Below, piece after piece: positions 1 through 8,434 of a stretch of DNA of 64,000 bases. Below the pieces are notes generated by a model. It saw only the letters and a program-made list of their open reading frames with translations. It was not told where the DNA came from and made no database searches. A program made the translations under genes and the position numbers. The DNA is from Bythopirellula sp. (GTDB taxonomy: Bacteria > Planctomycetota > Planctomycetia > Pirellulales > Lacipirellulaceae): positions 1-64,000 of the forward strand of contig JANQQA010000343.1 of NCBI GenBank assembly GCA_028285205.1. Direction: 5' to 3'. How positions within the stretch are numbered: position 1 is the first letter of the stretch; each line of letters opens with the position of its first letter.

Positions 1-1
1 C

Positions 2-937
2 CCTGGAGATGCCAATACCGACAACGACTATGAGGTAGAGGTCACCGCCGACGACGGTAACGGGGGCACGACCGCGCAGACCATCACGGTCTCGGTGACC
101 AACGAGAATGAACCCCCTAATGTCGAGGACCAGATTTTCTCGGTCGGCGAGCACAGCAGCAATGGTACGCCAGTGGGAAGCATTGTCGTCAATGATCCCG
201 ACGCTGGTGACATCCCGACCTTTAGTGTTACAGGAGGAAGCGGCGACGGTATATTTGGTGTGAGTCCGACCGGCGACATTACCGTAACCGATAATAGCCT
301 GCTTGACTTTGAGACGCTTGGTACGCCAGAGTTCACCCTCGACGTGACGGTGACGGACGGCGGGTCTCTAACAGACACCGCGGTCATTACTATCAATATC
401 ACCGATGTTACGGAGCGTGACGCTGATTTCGACCAAGATGCCGACGTCGATGATGTCGACCTTGGACACTGGCAGTCGGGTTATGGTATTCAAAGTGGAG
501 CGAACAAGTCGGACGGTGACGCTAACGATGACGGAGCTGTCTCTGGATTGGACTTCCTGCTCTGGCAAATCGATTTCGGCAAAGACTTGCCGTCAATTCC
601 CTCGCCGCTTTTGGCAGGTGCTCTAACGATCGAGACTATCGAGAAATCTGTTGCTCCCAGTGAAGCGGCGGCAATTTCGCTGCCTGAAACAGTCGTGGCT
701 GCCTCCGTGTTTGAGCACGGCAGCACAGAGTCTGCGCGTGCAATCACACGACCCGCTGCTCGCAATGACTACGCACCAGTAGACGGTGCTTTCGGAGCGG
801 TCGCCAGCTTCGCCTTGAAACAACACGCGATCTCAGTCGACGCACAGGATGACCGCGGAGACAACCAAGTCGACATCGATCGGATATTTGAAGAATTGGG
901 CGGCGAAGAGTCATGGTTGGACTCGAGTGATTTCTAG
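2..937 (+). CDS. C-terminal part of a cadherin-repeat/dockerin surface protein (5' truncated by window)
   Basis: The frame is open from base 2, so the true start lies left of the window. The visible 311 codons begin in the end of one Ig-like/cadherin-type repeat (EVTADDGNGG then TITVSVTNENEPP). A full cadherin-like repeat follows, with the pattern GTPVGSIVVNDPDAGD, FSVTGG and LLDFETLGTPEFTLDVTVTDGG. Next is a dockerin-like pair of calcium loops (DFDQDADVDDVDLGHWQ and DGDANDDGAVSGLDFLLWQ). The acidic tail ends IFEELGGEESWLDSSDF. The family is typically exported, and cadherin repeats and dockerin loops bind Ca2+. A role in adhesion or surface assembly is inferred. No membrane anchor is visible. 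Confidence 0.85.
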   Translation, partial: PGDANTDNDYEVEVTADDGNGGTTAQTITVSVTNENEPPNVEDQIFSVGEHSSNGTPVGSIVVNDPDAGDIPTFSVTGGSGDGIFGVSPTGDITVTDNSLLDFETLGTPEFTLDVTVTDGGSLTDTAVITINITDVTERDADFDQDADVDDVDLGHWQSGYGIQSGANKSDGDANDDGAVSGLDFLLWQIDFGKDLPSIPSPLLAGALTIETIEKSVAPSEAAAISLPETVVAASVFEHGSTESARAITRPAARNDYAPVDGAFGAVASFALKQHAISVDAQDDRGDNQVDIDRIFEELGGEESWLDSSDF

Positions 938-1390
938 GACTCGGATCGGCTGCGTCCCGTGGAGTACACTTAGTCCTCGAGGCAGGTTGTATGCAGCTAA
1001 CTTATCGATGCGCTCCGTGCGTAGCATGCTTACCTATCGCCTGAACAACGGACTTACGATTCGATAGGACCTTTAGGCACACCACTACTGCATTGACCGT
1101 CGCTTTGTAGCTCGTGCGGTTGCGATGCGCGCTGCCGAGGGCCTGCACGCGAGTCGTGACCACAGATCAACGCGTCAGCTGCGTACTCCGAGTCAAGAAT
1201 CGGGCTGATTCTCACTTGTAGACTTGGCTTCGGTAGCAAGGACCCAGCGCTGCCAAGTAGAGGGCTGTTGGAGAGCGACTTTCTCTTTTTTCCGGCGTAA
1301 CCGCATTGTGGAAATATGGCCTAGATGTCCACGACGGTGATCTTTGGTGGGCACTTGTCTTGCTTCTGCGATGATCTATTGGACGCGTCT
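938..1390. other. Intergenic/degenerate DNA
   Basis: No convincing coding frame. The overlapping minus-strand frame at 1212-1658 has no family-like sequence in this part. The region lies between the dockerin gene and an IS630 transposase remnant and is best read as decayed accessory DNA. Confidence 0.5.
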
Positions 1391-1540
1391 TTAGCGTAGT
1401 CCAAGCAATAGTTGCTTGACCTTCGAGAAGACGTATTCGATCGGATTCACGTATGGTGAATAAGGTGGCAAGTAGACTGCTTGTGCCCCCACGGCTTCGA
1501 TGGCCGGAATTGCTGATGCGAATCGGTCGATCAAGTTCAA
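1391..1540 (-). pseudogene. IS630-family transposase C-terminal remnant
   Basis: In the minus-strand frame ending at the TAA at 1391-1393, the last 49 residues contain AIEAVGAQAVYLPPYSPYVN followed directly by PIEYVFSKVKQLL. This is the hallmark end of the DDE transposase of the IS630/Tc1 superfamily, including the catalytic Glu of NPIE. The rest of the roughly 300-residue enzyme is absent. Upstream the frame runs into unrelated sequence beside a zinc-ribbon fragment, so the copy is 5' truncated and cannot be active. No terminal inverted repeats were recognised. Confidence 0.7.
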
Positions 1541-1554
1541 GGTAAGCTTGCATC

Positions 1555-1675
1555 GCTTCAGTCGACGCCATCACGAACGATGTGTGGCAAGCTGGACAGT
1601 GAGCTTTCTTGCCCAGATGCTCATCGGGGACGCTGAAGCATTTTTGCAGCCTGGACATATCGCTCTAATCGGCAT
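1555..1675 (-). pseudogene. Fragment of a zinc-ribbon protein N-terminus, frameshifted
   Basis: Starting at the ATG at 1675 the minus strand reads MPIRAICPGCK. After a run of five A (plus-strand T at 1641-1645) the frame must shift by one base to continue as KCFSVPDEHLGKKAHCPACH. Joined, this is the CPxC...CPAC zinc ribbon that begins many planctomycete proteins. After HTSF the similarity stops and the sequence runs into the IS630 remnant. It is a fragment, probably broken by mobile-element activity. Confidence 0.55.
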
Positions 1676-1980
1676 GTCTTGACCTCCAGGAACGTGTAAA
1701 ACGGTCTTTTTGGTATGACCGTGTGTTGGGTAGGATCGCACTTAGATGATAATTGCCTGACCGATTTCGTGACTTCACGGGTCGCAGGGCAGGGGTTATT
1801 GACGCTCATTGCCCCCACCAACGTCCCCAGCGAACCACAGTACAGACGTCCCCATCAAAAACTCACGTGGCTCCGCAGGCAAAGAGCATGAATTCGGGAT
1901 GGCCGTGCACGAATGCAAATTGCACCGACGACGTGGCGGCAATGCGAGCGGCTACTTCTTAAGTGCTTTCCGTCGACGCC
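1676..1980. other. Non-coding/decayed stretch
   Basis: About 300 bases with only short frames that resemble no family. It lies between two mobile-element remnants. No repeat or RNA structure was recognised. Confidence 0.4.
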
Positions 1981-1987
1981 GGTGATC

Positions 1988-2788
1988 AGTTCAATATCAT
2001 CCGGGGATGCTAGAGATTTCCGCAACTACCTGCTGGCACGCACCGGTGATCAGGGAGGGACTTGAAAAGCCGAGCCGCTGTCTGAGGCGACAGTACGACG
2101 GCGCTGCGGATGCGGTTCGGAACTGACAAATCGACGTGAATCCGTTTGATTCAAAGACCATTCCGACGACTGCACCAAACAACGTGCAGAAGCAGTTTGT
2201 TACGCCCGAAGATGCTTTGCTCATCATGGACAAGCTTCGCAGCGCAGAGTGGCGTTTGCTGTTTGCTATGGCCCGATGGGGAGGGATGCGAGTCCCCTCT
2301 GAGCCGGAGTTGCTGCGTAGGTCTGATATCGACTTTGACCGAAACAGCATCAACTTCCGCAGTCCGAAGAAGGAGCATCATGACGGTATGTACACGCGAT
2401 AGATACCGCTGTTCCTGATTTGGCTGAACTGCTCCGAGAGGTACTTGAGATTGCTGAACCGGGGTGCGAGTGTGTCTTCTCATTTTGGCGAGACATTACG
2501 GGGGCGGCACTGAGGAAGCCGCTATTGGCCGCCACCAAGGCATCACAGCTGAAACCTTGGCCGACGCTGTGGAACGCTCTCTGGGCGTCACGCGTGGCAG
2601 AATTGCGCGAATACTATCCGGCCCAAGTTGTCCACACCTGGATAGGCCACGACGACTCAGTCGCCAGGAAGCACTACGCTCAATCTCTTGACGCCCACGA
2701 CGAGCGAGCAGTCCGAAAATGTAGCCAAAACGCGGCCAGGACTAACTGGCACACGACTGCACGCCTTACAGAAACCGCCGGAAAATAA
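1988..2788 (+). pseudogene. Tyrosine recombinase/phage-type integrase pseudogene
   Basis: Joining three frame segments recovers a planctomycete-type integrase. The core-binding part (ISSGDARDFRNYLLA, then LSEATVRRRCG) is in frame 2. A middle part with IDVNPFDS and GGMRVPSEPELLRRSDIDFD, including the first catalytic Arg region, runs from about 2124 in frame 3. A C-terminal part with PWPTLWNALWASRVAEL, VVHTWIGHDDSVARKHY and a final TGA-free tail runs in frame 2 to 2788. Lesions are a TGA at 2063, a frameshift near 2100-2120, a TAG at about 2400 and a one-base shift near 2412. In this family integrases use a catalytic Tyr; here HY at the end of VARKHY is in the expected place. It abuts the 3' end of tRNA-Val, the usual location for a tRNA-targeting element. 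Confidence 0.75.
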
Positions 2789-2827
2789 GCACAGTCCAGC
2801 ACAGCGTTGCAGGCAAAAGAACAAAAG

Positions 2828-2901
2828 TGGGCGATGAGGGACCCGACCCCCCGACATCTTCCTTGTAAGGGAAGCGCTCTAGCCAACTGAGCTAATCGCC
2901 C
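2828..2901 (-). tRNA. tRNA-Val (anticodon UAC)
   Basis: The minus strand gives a 7-bp acceptor stem GGGCGAT/ATCGCCC without mismatch. The D-arm contains TTAGCTCAGTTGGCTAGAGC. The anticodon stem CTTCC/GGAAG holds loop CTTACAA, with anticodon TAC. The variable loop is ATGTC, the T-stem is GGGGG/CCCTC, and the discriminator is A. CCA is not encoded. The T-loop reads GTCGGGT instead of the canonical TTCRANT, so the usual T54 and A58 are both G. The rest of the cloverleaf is intact. The gene lies head to head with the membrane protein at 2925, and its 3' end faces the dead integrase. Confidence 0.85.
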
Positions 2902-2924
2902 TTGAATTGCCCTGTGGGCAAGCC

Positions 2925-3998
2925 ATGATGGTAGCTGCTGAAACAGCGAAGTGTCAATGTGATGTCCATACACCTGAGGCGAAATTGATTGATTGGTTGT
3001 TGACAGGCGTGCTCTGCGTTCACCTCCTGGCAATGAATGTGGCTAGCGCCGGGCCACTGATAGGAATGTGGTTGTGGGGCAAGGATAAGAGTCGCTTGCC
3101 GCGTCAGCAACCTACAGGGAGGGCACTGGCATCTTTCTCGATTTGGGCCTTGCTGTCGGGAATCCTGCTCGGTGGTGTGTTGTGGTTCGCCACGCACTCG
3201 GCGGGCTTGGGAGCAGCGGTTGCCCGCCTGCCTGTGCGGGCGTTGTGGTTCGCTGCGGTGGAATTGGTGTTCTCTCTGGTCTGCATGTTGGGCTGCCTCT
3301 GGTGCTGGAACGCAGAACGTAACCGGCGGTGGTTGCACGCTTTTCTCGCGATCCTTACGAGCACCAACCTGCTCTACCATTTTCCGCCATTCATGGGTGT
3401 GATCGGTCGCGTCGCGAGTGATCCGGCATGGGCGCGGGCCGCAGTGCTCGATCGCCCGGAGCTGTTGAATCTGATGAAGCGGACCGAGATAGTTGCGCTC
3501 TCGATGCATTTTGTGCTGGCATCGATTGCGGTTTCTGCCGTCGCGGCTTTGTGGATTTTGAGTAGAGACGCGAACGACCTGTGGAAATCCAATGCGCTCC
3601 CGCTTGCGCGCGGCAATGCCTGGATCGCGCTGATCACAACCGCACTCCAGTTACCTGTTGGTATCTGGCTGATGGTTTCGCTTCCCAAGCACGAGCTCGC
3701 GGCGATGATGGGCGCGCATCTCACTGCCAGCCTTGGACTGCTGGCTGCAATGTTGTTGACGTTCGTGCTCTTGCAAAGATTATTGGGTATAGCCATCGGA
3801 GATCCGAGTCCTCCCGACTTACGCGGGGTCACATGGGTCCTGGCAATGCTGGTTCTACTTATGACCGCCACACTCAAGGCAACACGTGAGTCGGCAGCGG
3901 AAAGCCCCACAACCCGCATCCCAACAAAATCAGCCCTGGAGCGATTCGCCAAGATAGCGTCGCCCCAGGGCTGCTGGGTTTCCAAACTTCAGAAATAG
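2925..3998 (+). CDS. Polytopic membrane protein of unknown function
   Basis: Encodes 357 residues from the ATG at 2925. A TTG at 2907 would extend it by six codons, but that almost touches the divergent tRNA. Hydrophobic segments include LIDWLLTGVLCVHLLA, a segment near ALASFSIWALLSGILLGG, one near ALWFAAVELVFSLVCMLG, then FLAILTSTNLLYHFPPF, HFVLASIAVSAVAALWI, IALITTALQLPVGIWLM, SLGLLAAMLLTFVLL and VTWVLAMLVLLM. This suggests about eight transmembrane helices. His residues occur in or near several of them, a layout seen in haem- or quinone-linked membrane proteins. The downstream neighbour is a c-type haem protein on the other strand, so a redox role is possible but not shown. I do not recognise the family. 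Confidence 0.7.
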   Translation: MMVAAETAKCQCDVHTPEAKLIDWLLTGVLCVHLLAMNVASAGPLIGMWLWGKDKSRLPRQQPTGRALASFSIWALLSGILLGGVLWFATHSAGLGAAVARLPVRALWFAAVELVFSLVCMLGCLWCWNAERNRRWLHAFLAILTSTNLLYHFPPFMGVIGRVASDPAWARAAVLDRPELLNLMKRTEIVALSMHFVLASIAVSAVAALWILSRDANDLWKSNALPLARGNAWIALITTALQLPVGIWLMVSLPKHELAAMMGAHLTASLGLLAAMLLTFVLLQRLLGIAIGDPSPPDLRGVTWVLAMLVLLMTATLKATRESAAESPTTRIPTKSALERFAKIASPQGCWVSKLQK

Positions 3999-4025
3999 GT
4001 GCGAGCGGTTTCGCCTCTAGTAAGC

Positions 4026-4493
4026 TTACTTGGGAGCGCCCTTCGTGTCTGAGCCTGGCTTGGGTGCACCATCAGGCCAGCGTTCTTCGGGCTTTTTCTT
4101 ACAATCTTCCAACGTGCCCCCAGGCAGTTTGCCAGCCTTGATGAGTTCGCCGAAAGTTGGGCTTTCTTTGTCTTTAGGGTCGGAGTACATCTTGGAGACC
4201 TTCTCTAAAGCCTCAACAATCTTCTTCGGATTCTTAGCGTCCTTCTTTTTATCCAACAGCACGGAAAGATGCATGCCGTAGAGGTTTCGATCTTTCTTTT
4301 TCTTGCCTTGATGACAGGTAAAGCACTTCGCCTCGAGCACCTTTTTGGTGAGCTCGGTTTGCACGTCTGCCGACTTGTCGACTTTGTAGAGCTTCATAAA
4401 CTCGTCGCTGAACTGCTTAATCGCCAAGGCAGGCTGCGACAGACCAGCGAATGCGAACGCACTAACAAACATCGTCAAAACTAGTTTCTGCAT
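4026..4493 (-). CDS. Exported mono-haem c-type cytochrome-like protein
   Basis: 155 residues with a signal peptide (MQKLVLTMFVSAFAFAGLSQ, cleavage after PALA). There is one CxxCH haem-attachment motif, CFTCHQG, near residue 57, followed by a Lys-rich stretch (GKKKKDRN). A Met-rich segment around MYSDP could supply the sixth ligand; this is inference. The C-terminus is Pro/Lys/Gly rich. A GAGGAG Shine-Dalgarno lies about 8 bases before the ATG. c-type haem proteins act outside the cytoplasmic membrane as electron carriers. It converges with the membrane protein at 2925-3998. Confidence 0.75.
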   Translation of the reverse strand: MQKLVLTMFVSAFAFAGLSQPALAIKQFSDEFMKLYKVDKSADVQTELTKKVLEAKCFTCHQGKKKKDRNLYGMHLSVLLDKKKDAKNPKKIVEALEKVSKMYSDPKDKESPTFGELIKAGKLPGGTLEDCKKKPEERWPDGAPKPGSDTKGAPK

Positions 4494-4652
4494 CTATCGA
4501 ACTCCTCACTTGCTCTCTAGCTGGGAAAACACCGACCTCAGAAAGCGGGCAAAAGCCTCAACCTAGGCTGAGTTACCCCCTGAGATGGCTCTTCAGTAGA
4601 ACTGCCGTTTTTTGGCATGTCAAGCAATGTATAGGACGGTCACGCGAAGAAA

Positions 4653-6158
4653 TTAATCGGACTGAATGATAATTTCGTCCAATCTAAGGGTGTCCTCGTT
4701 GAACTCCCCAACATCTTCATTCTCTAGCGTGTCACCTGATGGAAAATCGAAAATCGACGACTGGAAGGGTTGACTGGACTGGGGTGAGTAGAAAGGCCAG
4801 TCTGGGGTACCAAACGGGGCGCTGATCGGCGTCTCGCCTCCGTTCGGACTGTCCGTCGGCGAATTCTCGGCTGCTTCGAATGTGTCGCGTGGCCGATCAT
4901 TCTCCTGTTCGCCCGCAACGCTTTCTTGCTGCGTCGTCGCAACGCTTGCACCAGACTCCGCCGGGCGTCTTAGCGGCGTGAACTCAACCGAAGCGTCCGC
5001 ATCCCGACCGCCGGATTCCCATAGCATCGCGATCAGCAGCAACAGCACGATCGGAACTATCCAAGGCAGGTGCATTGCCCACGGCGATGGGACTGGCGCC
5101 GGCGCGCTGATCTTCAATGGAGTCAGCGTCGCGGGTGGCTGAATACCCAATTCCTGGCAAATCAGATAGCATCGCTGTAACAGTTCAGCCGGCGTCTGAG
5201 GTCGCAACTCAGGTGACTTCGCTAGCATGCTGCTCGCTAGCTTCGACACAGACTCGGGCAATTCAGGGCGAAGTTGCGACAGGCTCGGCGGCTCCTGATC
5301 TTGATGCTTTAGTAGCTTCTGTACGGCCGTGCCGTCCGCAAAGGGTGGACGGCCGACCAGCATGTAGAACAGAGTGCAGCCAAGCGAGTAGATGTCGCTC
5401 CGTGTGTCAGCCTCGCGCGGGTCGCGAGCCTGTTCGGGCGAGATGTAGTCAAACGTTCCGAGAGTCACGCCGGTGTTGGTCAACTCGTCGTCCGTTGTCT
5501 CAACTTGGTGCAACCTTGCCAGACCCATATCGACAAGTTTCGCCTGCCCATCACGCGTGATCAGAATATTGGACGGTTTGATGTCACGATGGACGACCTC
5601 CTTCTCCCACGCATGCGCTAGCGCGTGAGCGATTTGGCAAGTGAAGCTCAACGCGTCACCCAAAGGAATCGGTCCGTGATTGGTGATCAGGTCGCGGAGA
5701 TTGACTCCGTCGATGTACTCAAACACGATGTAGGGCAACCCGCGGTCGCGACCGACGTAGTGAATGCGGGCGATGTTTGGATGATCCAGCCGCGCGGTTG
5801 ATTGCGCCTCGATCAAGAACCGGCGTTGCAGGTCTTCGTTGCTGATCGACTGAGAAGCAACGACCTTCACCGCGACAATTCGGTCTAGCGTCGTGTCGAG
5901 CGCCTTGAACACCGCGCCCATTCCGCCGCCACCGATAAACTCCTGCAGATGGAAATGCCCTAGCAACTGGCCTTTGAGCGTCAGTGCTAGCTCACGTGGC
6001 GAGAGGCCTTGCGGAAACTCTTCGGCCTCCAACGCCGTCGACGTGCCAACGACGGTGATGTCCTCGGAATCATCGCCGGCGGGAGTTCCAATCGCGTCGC
6101 CTGCACCTGCGTCATCCAGACCTGATTCCGCCTGCGGATCGTCCGCCTGATTTGTCAT
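4653..6158 (-). CDS. Hanks-type Ser/Thr protein kinase with single C-terminal membrane helix
   Basis: About 501 residues from the ATG at 6158; an in-frame ATG at 6179 adds seven. An acidic N-terminal region is followed by a kinase domain at roughly residues 70-335. It has a glycine loop IGGGGMGAVFKA, the Lys in VAVKVV, the catalytic loop HRDIKPSNI, DMG in place of DFG (KLVDMGLAR), and APE replaced by SPE (YISPEQA). A membrane helix follows (WIVPIVLLLLIAMLW), then an acidic extracytoplasmic tail of about 110 residues. The family phosphorylates Ser/Thr on target proteins. The substrate is unknown, and the tail may sense periplasmic conditions. It stands alone, with the nitroreductase about 280 bases upstream on the same strand. 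Confidence 0.9.
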   Translation of the reverse strand: MTNQADDPQAESGLDDAGAGDAIGTPAGDDSEDITVVGTSTALEAEEFPQGLSPRELALTLKGQLLGHFHLQEFIGGGGMGAVFKALDTTLDRIVAVKVVASQSISNEDLQRRFLIEAQSTARLDHPNIARIHYVGRDRGLPYIVFEYIDGVNLRDLITNHGPIPLGDALSFTCQIAHALAHAWEKEVVHRDIKPSNILITRDGQAKLVDMGLARLHQVETTDDELTNTGVTLGTFDYISPEQARDPREADTRSDIYSLGCTLFYMLVGRPPFADGTAVQKLLKHQDQEPPSLSQLRPELPESVSKLASSMLAKSPELRPQTPAELLQRCYLICQELGIQPPATLTPLKISAPAPVPSPWAMHLPWIVPIVLLLLIAMLWESGGRDADASVEFTPLRRPAESGASVATTQQESVAGEQENDRPRDTFEAAENSPTDSPNGGETPISAPFGTPDWPFYSPQSSQPFQSSIFDFPSGDTLENEDVGEFNEDTLRLDEIIIQSD

Positions 6159-6436
6159 GAATGCCCCGAGAATCTGCAAGAATAGAGTAGGTGCCGTTCC
6201 TAATCTATTCTATTCTGCTTGTGCAGACAGTCAATTTTGTGGGTGCAGCAGGATCGCTCCGCGTGGCCGTATTCCTGACCGACAGAATGGCTCATCGTCC
6301 TCGATGAGCGATAAAATCGGAGCCGCGCCGCCATCCGCGGAGCTGGCGTATAGAGGCAGCATTTCTTCGGGCAGACACCATGGTTTTGGGGGTGCCCTTT
6401 CGGCGGCCAGATATTGGGCCGAGTCTGAGTCTTCGG

Positions 6437-7114
6437 CTACTCGGGCCGCGGATTCCAGACGGTGACTTCGTCTGGTGACTTTCGCGTTAGGTCGGGTACG
6501 ACCGCGTCATCGGATGGGTAGCCGATGGGAAAGAGGATGTAAGGCTTTTCGTTTTTTGGCCGAGCGAGAATCTCGGACAAGAAACCCATCGGACTGGGCG
6601 TATGAGTAAGTGTAGCCAGTCCCATGTTGTGCAGAGCCGCGACAAATACGCCACAGGCGATGCCGACGCTCTCCTTGACGTAGTAGTTCTTGATCACCTG
6701 TCCATCGGGGGTAACACCGTGTTGTTCCTCGAACACGATGACAAGCCACGGCACGGTTTCGAGGTAGGGCTTTTGCCAGTTGGTACCCATTGGCGCGATT
6801 GCTGCGAGCCAATCGGGCGGCATCCGCTCTTCGTATGAGATGCGTTCCTCTTCTTCAGCGGCGATGCGAATCTCACGTTTGGTTGCGGGGTCGCTCACTG
6901 CTACGAATCGCCAGGGCTGCCGATGCGCACCCGAAGGAGCCGACGAGGCGGTCATAATTGCCAATTCGATTAGCTCTTGCGGGACCGACTCGTCAGAGAA
7001 GAATCGAACGCTGCGTCGCGACTCCATCAGTTCGCGGAATTCGCGAGCCCGAGCGAGCATTGTCTTTTCGTCGAGCCGCTTCGGTCGGTATGGAATGAAA
7101 CGTTCGTCAGACAT
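6437..7114 (-). CDS. Iodotyrosine-deiodinase-like flavin nitroreductase
   Basis: 225 residues from the ATG at 7114 (MSDERFIPYRPKR). An earlier ATG at 7201 would overlap the end of hemH by 62 bases, so I prefer the shorter form. Nitroreductase-fold hallmarks are RSVRFFSDESVP (FMN phosphate contact), ASSAPSGAHRQPWRFVAV, and GIACGVFVAALHNMGLATLT. The pattern EEEERISYEERM...TNWQKPYLETVPWL, plus the ending NEKPYILFPIGYPSDDAVVP, matches the iodotyrosine deiodinase branch, where the lid Glu/Tyr/Lys bind halotyrosine. The lid has E, Y and K in comparable positions. Predicted FMN-dependent reductive dehalogenase or related reductase. It lies just downstream of hemH in the same direction. Confidence 0.85.
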   Translation of the reverse strand: MSDERFIPYRPKRLDEKTMLARAREFRELMESRRSVRFFSDESVPQELIELAIMTASSAPSGAHRQPWRFVAVSDPATKREIRIAAEEEERISYEERMPPDWLAAIAPMGTNWQKPYLETVPWLVIVFEEQHGVTPDGQVIKNYYVKESVGIACGVFVAALHNMGLATLTHTPSPMGFLSEILARPKNEKPYILFPIGYPSDDAVVPDLTRKSPDEVTVWNPRPE

Positions 7115-7139
7115 AGCTGGAATTTTCGCCTGCGAACGC

Positions 7140-8186
7140 CTACCTCGCCACAGGCGGTCGCGTCGGAGTATATAGGCAGCAATCTTCGGGACAAACGTCA
7201 TGGTTGGGGGGCATGTTGCCGAGAACCAGACGTTGGGGATCGTCGGAGATGCGTTCGGTGATGAGTTCGCGGATCATTTGCACGAAACGCGGATGAGTGC
7301 CGACAGTGGGGATGCGTTGCAGATGAATGCCTAGCTTCTCGCACAGCTCTTGAGCTTCGGTATCGAGGTCAAACAACACTTCCATATGATCGCTGATAAA
7401 GCCTATCGGCAAAATCATGAGGTGTTCCAGCCGATCACCTTGTTCCTCACGCTGCTTGTGCAAATCCTCGATGTGATCGCAAATGTCGGGCTCGAGCCAC
7501 GGTTGTTGTGGCGGACCGCTGCGGCTCTGATACACCAGATCCCAATTCGCGTGGTCGACTTGGTCGGCCACGATACGGCAGGCTTCGTTGAGCTGCGTTT
7601 CGTATTTGCAGTTCTCCGCCATCGACATCGGGATACTGTGGGCGGTAAACAAGAGCGGTGTCTGCTCGCGATGGTGTGCGGGAATCTTGTCGAGTGCCTC
7701 ACGCACCGACGCGATCATAGGTTCGAGAAAACCCGGGTGGTTGAAGAAAACACGAATCTTGTCGACTTCGGGAGCAAGATCGCCCACTTGCTCGCGGGCA
7801 CGCATGATGTCCTCACGATACTGGCGGCAACCTGAGTAGCAGCTAAATCCACTGGTGAAAAACGCAAGCGCTCGTTTCACTCCGTCATCGGCCATCCTTT
7901 GCATCGTGTCGGGTAGCATCGGATCCCAGTTGCGGTTGCCCCAGTACACGGGCAGGTTTGGACCGTGCTCAGCAAGTTCAGCTTCCAATGCGGTGATCAA
8001 CTCGCGGCACTGCTCGTTAATCGGGCTGACACCGCCGAAGTGCTGGTAGTGCTCAGCGACCTCAAGCATCCGCTCCCGGGGGACATTCTTGCCACGCAAT
8101 ACATTTTCGAGAAACGGCAGGACGTCGTCGGGGCCCTCTGGGCCGCCGAAGGAGACGAAAAGAATAGCGTCGTAGGAAGCAGGCAT
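7140..8186 (-). CDS. hemH: Ferrochelatase
   Basis: 348 residues, normal length for the family. N-terminal AILFVSFGGPEGPDDVLPFL is typical. It also has HFGGVSPINEQC, the region VYWGNRNWDPMLPDTM, the conserved TSGFSCYSGCRQYRED, the active-site His in FTAHSIPMSM, YQSRSGPPQQPWLEPD, and the Glu-rich ILPIGFISDHMEVLFDLD. Ferrochelatase inserts Fe2+ into porphyrin for haem synthesis (protoporphyrin or coproporphyrin form, not decided here). The C-terminus ends with CPEDCC, and with the internal SGC cysteine this resembles ferrochelatases that carry a [2Fe-2S] cluster. It is the first gene of a pair with the nitroreductase. Confidence 0.93.
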   Translation of the reverse strand: MPASYDAILFVSFGGPEGPDDVLPFLENVLRGKNVPRERMLEVAEHYQHFGGVSPINEQCRELITALEAELAEHGPNLPVYWGNRNWDPMLPDTMQRMADDGVKRALAFFTSGFSCYSGCRQYREDIMRAREQVGDLAPEVDKIRVFFNHPGFLEPMIASVREALDKIPAHHREQTPLLFTAHSIPMSMAENCKYETQLNEACRIVADQVDHANWDLVYQSRSGPPQQPWLEPDICDHIEDLHKQREEQGDRLEHLMILPIGFISDHMEVLFDLDTEAQELCEKLGIHLQRIPTVGTHPRFVQMIRELITERISDDPQRLVLGNMPPNHDVCPEDCCLYTPTRPPVAR

Positions 8187-8434
8187 GGCAATGGAAGTGA
8201 CGAATGGCGAAATATCCCGTGAAAAAAATCAAACCGGAGGCTGTTTCACAGGTTAACGCAGATGGCGGTTCTGATCCGCACACGGAACACCGGACGGCAA
8301 GGCCCTATGCTATCCGATCCGGTTTCGGGCTTCCAGGCGACTCTATGACCTCGTTCAGCAATTCGGAGGTCGGCATTTTCCGTGCCGTAGGTTCGCGTAT
8401 GGTTCGTTGCCGGAAACACAAGGAGAATCACGCG

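Noticed and set aside
6290-6309. Small palindrome GCTCATCG-TCCT-CGATGAGC
   Set aside because: No U-tract on either side and no gene end adjacent; could be chance.
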